Shown here piece after piece: positions 6,201 through 6,336 of a stretch of DNA of 6,336 nt. The stretch's first letter is position 1, and every line of letters begins with the position of its first letter. The notes beneath the pieces were generated by a model. The model had not been told where the DNA came from. It ran no database searches and saw only the letters and a program-made list of their open reading frames with translations. The position numbers were made by a program, and so were the translations under genes. The DNA is from Pseudomonadota bacterium (GTDB lineage: Bacteria > Pseudomonadota > Gammaproteobacteria > Burkholderiales > Ferrovaceae). The stretch spans positions 1 to 6,336 of the forward strand of contig JAJZDE010000075.1 in assembly GCA_021828745.1 (NCBI GenBank). Reading direction: 5' to 3'.

Positions 6201-6336
6201 CAGCCCTGCTTCCTGCCGCTTACTGCGGCGACGTCCAGGAACGCCTGGTTCTATACAAGCGTCTGGCCAACTGTGACACCGTCGATACATTGACCGATCT
6301 TCAGGAAGAACTGATCGATCGCTTCGGTTTGCTGCC
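3263..6336 (+). CDS. mfd: Transcription-repair coupling factor Mfd (3' end beyond window)
   Basis: The first 1024 codons of an SF2 ATPase that pushes stalled RNA polymerase off DNA lesions and recruits UvrA. The gene is still open at the window end; by comparison with E. coli (1148 aa) about 95 residues are missing. In order: a UvrB-like UvrA-binding region (about 1-330) with D54-W-E-T-L-P-Y-D and R147-G-G-V-I-D-L-F-P-M-G; a linker; the RNA polymerase-interacting domain (about 445-515) with H449-V-G-D-P-V-V-H and H-G-I-G-R-F; then the RecG-like motor with Q576 in TPDQ, Walker A G599-D-V-G-F-G-K605-T, D700-E-E-H, T726-A-T-P, T844-G-I-D and R871-G-R-V-G-R; and the translocation motif with R924 in LEIRGAGE. 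The start of the autoinhibitory D7 domain follows. ATG 3263 is the first in-frame start after a stop at 3248-3250; it has no clear ribosome binding site, and the N-terminus is about 18 residues shorter than in E. coli. No frameshift or lost motif is seen. Confidence 0.97.
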   Translation, partial: MSPSPLLGAAWRLSRNARAPGPLVILTESTAQAQRLREEMAWFEPTLRLSCLPDWETLPYDRFSPHQDLVSERLATLWQISQGQCDVVLVPISTALQRLPPVSHLAGHTFVLKQGQTLDAEALRQQMVKAGYSAVQQVLNPGEFCLRGGVIDLFPMGSVLPYRLDLFDTTLETLRTFDVDSQRSLYPVPEIRLLPAREFPLDEAARSRFRSSFREHFEGDPSRCTLYRDVGNGLVPGGIEYYLPLFFDQCASLFDYLPPSSVLCPLPDLTTGIRAYWESIRSRWELVKGDRSYPVLDPAALFLKEEEFFLGMKPFSRKQASEPDALQALPQLEVLRRSPRPLEKLEDFLNSFPGRILILADSLGRRETLRQLLREQGLIPEDAADWAEFQNASAPLMLSVGPLLEGFSLGQLALVTENELFQSQVRQTRRRERQRTNSDNLLRDLTEVHVGDPVVHQDHGIGRFQGLVNLDLGEGSAEFMQLSYAGDDVLYVPVAQLHLISRYSGGPPEAAPLHRLGSGQWEKAKRQAARQARDTAAELLDLYARRATRAGWACPLDDQAYAAFAAGFPFEETPDQSAAIAAVRADLAAPKPMDRLICGDVGFGKTEVAMRAAFQAIHAGRQVALLVPTTLLAEQHFQNFSDRFADWPVRIAELSRFRSAKEVTATLLALEEGKIDLVIGTHKLIGENVRFARLGLVIIDEEHRFGVRQKERLKALRAEVDVLTLTATPIPRTLSLALEGLRDFSVIATAPQKRLAIKTFVHPQSDGLIREAVLRELKRGGQLYFLYNEVETMENEHQRLSTLLPEARIAVAHGQMRERELEQVMRDFYQQRVNLLLCSTIIETGIDVPNANTILIHRADRFGLAQLHQLRGRVGRSHHQAYAYLLTPPEDALTATAKKRLEAIQQMEELGAGFYLALQDLEIRGAGEVLGDSQSGDIQGVGFNLYTQMLTQAVKALQQGKTWDPERPLDIALEINLHAPALLPAAYCGDVQERLVLYKRLANCDTVDTLTDLQEELIDRFGLL

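Overview
The window is a chromosomal housekeeping segment from a proteobacterium. It is GC-rich by eye (roughly 60%), densely packed, and most genes have good Shine-Dalgarno sites. The order suhB - trmJ - cysE - (isc gene) is characteristic of beta/gammaproteobacteria and their relatives, and the encoded proteins match that group. A more precise placement (for example Acidithiobacillia or a deep-branching gammaproteobacterium) cannot be made from this sequence alone. I see no mobile element, CRISPR array, rRNA or tRNA gene, or phage gene.

Layout: bases 1-205 are the 3' end of gltX (glutamyl-tRNA synthetase, + strand). It faces a small YciI-family gene on the - strand (230-526), with a possible weak shared terminator hairpin between and into them. 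The 142-bp gap at 527-668 is a divergent control region. It has a good sigma70-type promoter for yciI (- strand), a perfect TATAAT -10 box for suhB (+ strand), and two short inverted repeats placed on or between the promoters. From 669 a tightly spaced + strand series follows: suhB (669-1445), trmJ (1451-2191, 5 nt gap), cysE (2198-2881, 6 nt gap), iscA (2894-3229, 12 nt gap) and mfd (3263 to beyond the window end, 33 nt gap). No terminator is visible between any of them, so they probably form one transcription unit starting at the suhB promoter.

Functionally the array joins an inositol-phosphatase-fold protein linked in E. coli to rRNA transcription (SuhB), a tRNA position-32 2'-O-methyltransferase (TrmJ), the first step of cysteine synthesis (CysE), an A-type Fe-S carrier (IscA), and the transcription-repair coupling factor (Mfd). 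CysE feeds cysteine, the sulfur source for Fe-S cluster assembly, which makes the cysE-iscA pairing sensible.

The most notable points are: (1) iscA sits directly after cysE, with no iscR, iscS or iscU in the place where a full isc operon often lies; (2) CysE ends in a near-ideal leucine-zipper heptad pattern and lacks the terminal isoleucine used by enteric CysE to dock into CysK; (3) small dyads lie in the yciI/suhB divergent promoter region. I found no clearly novel multi-gene system here.
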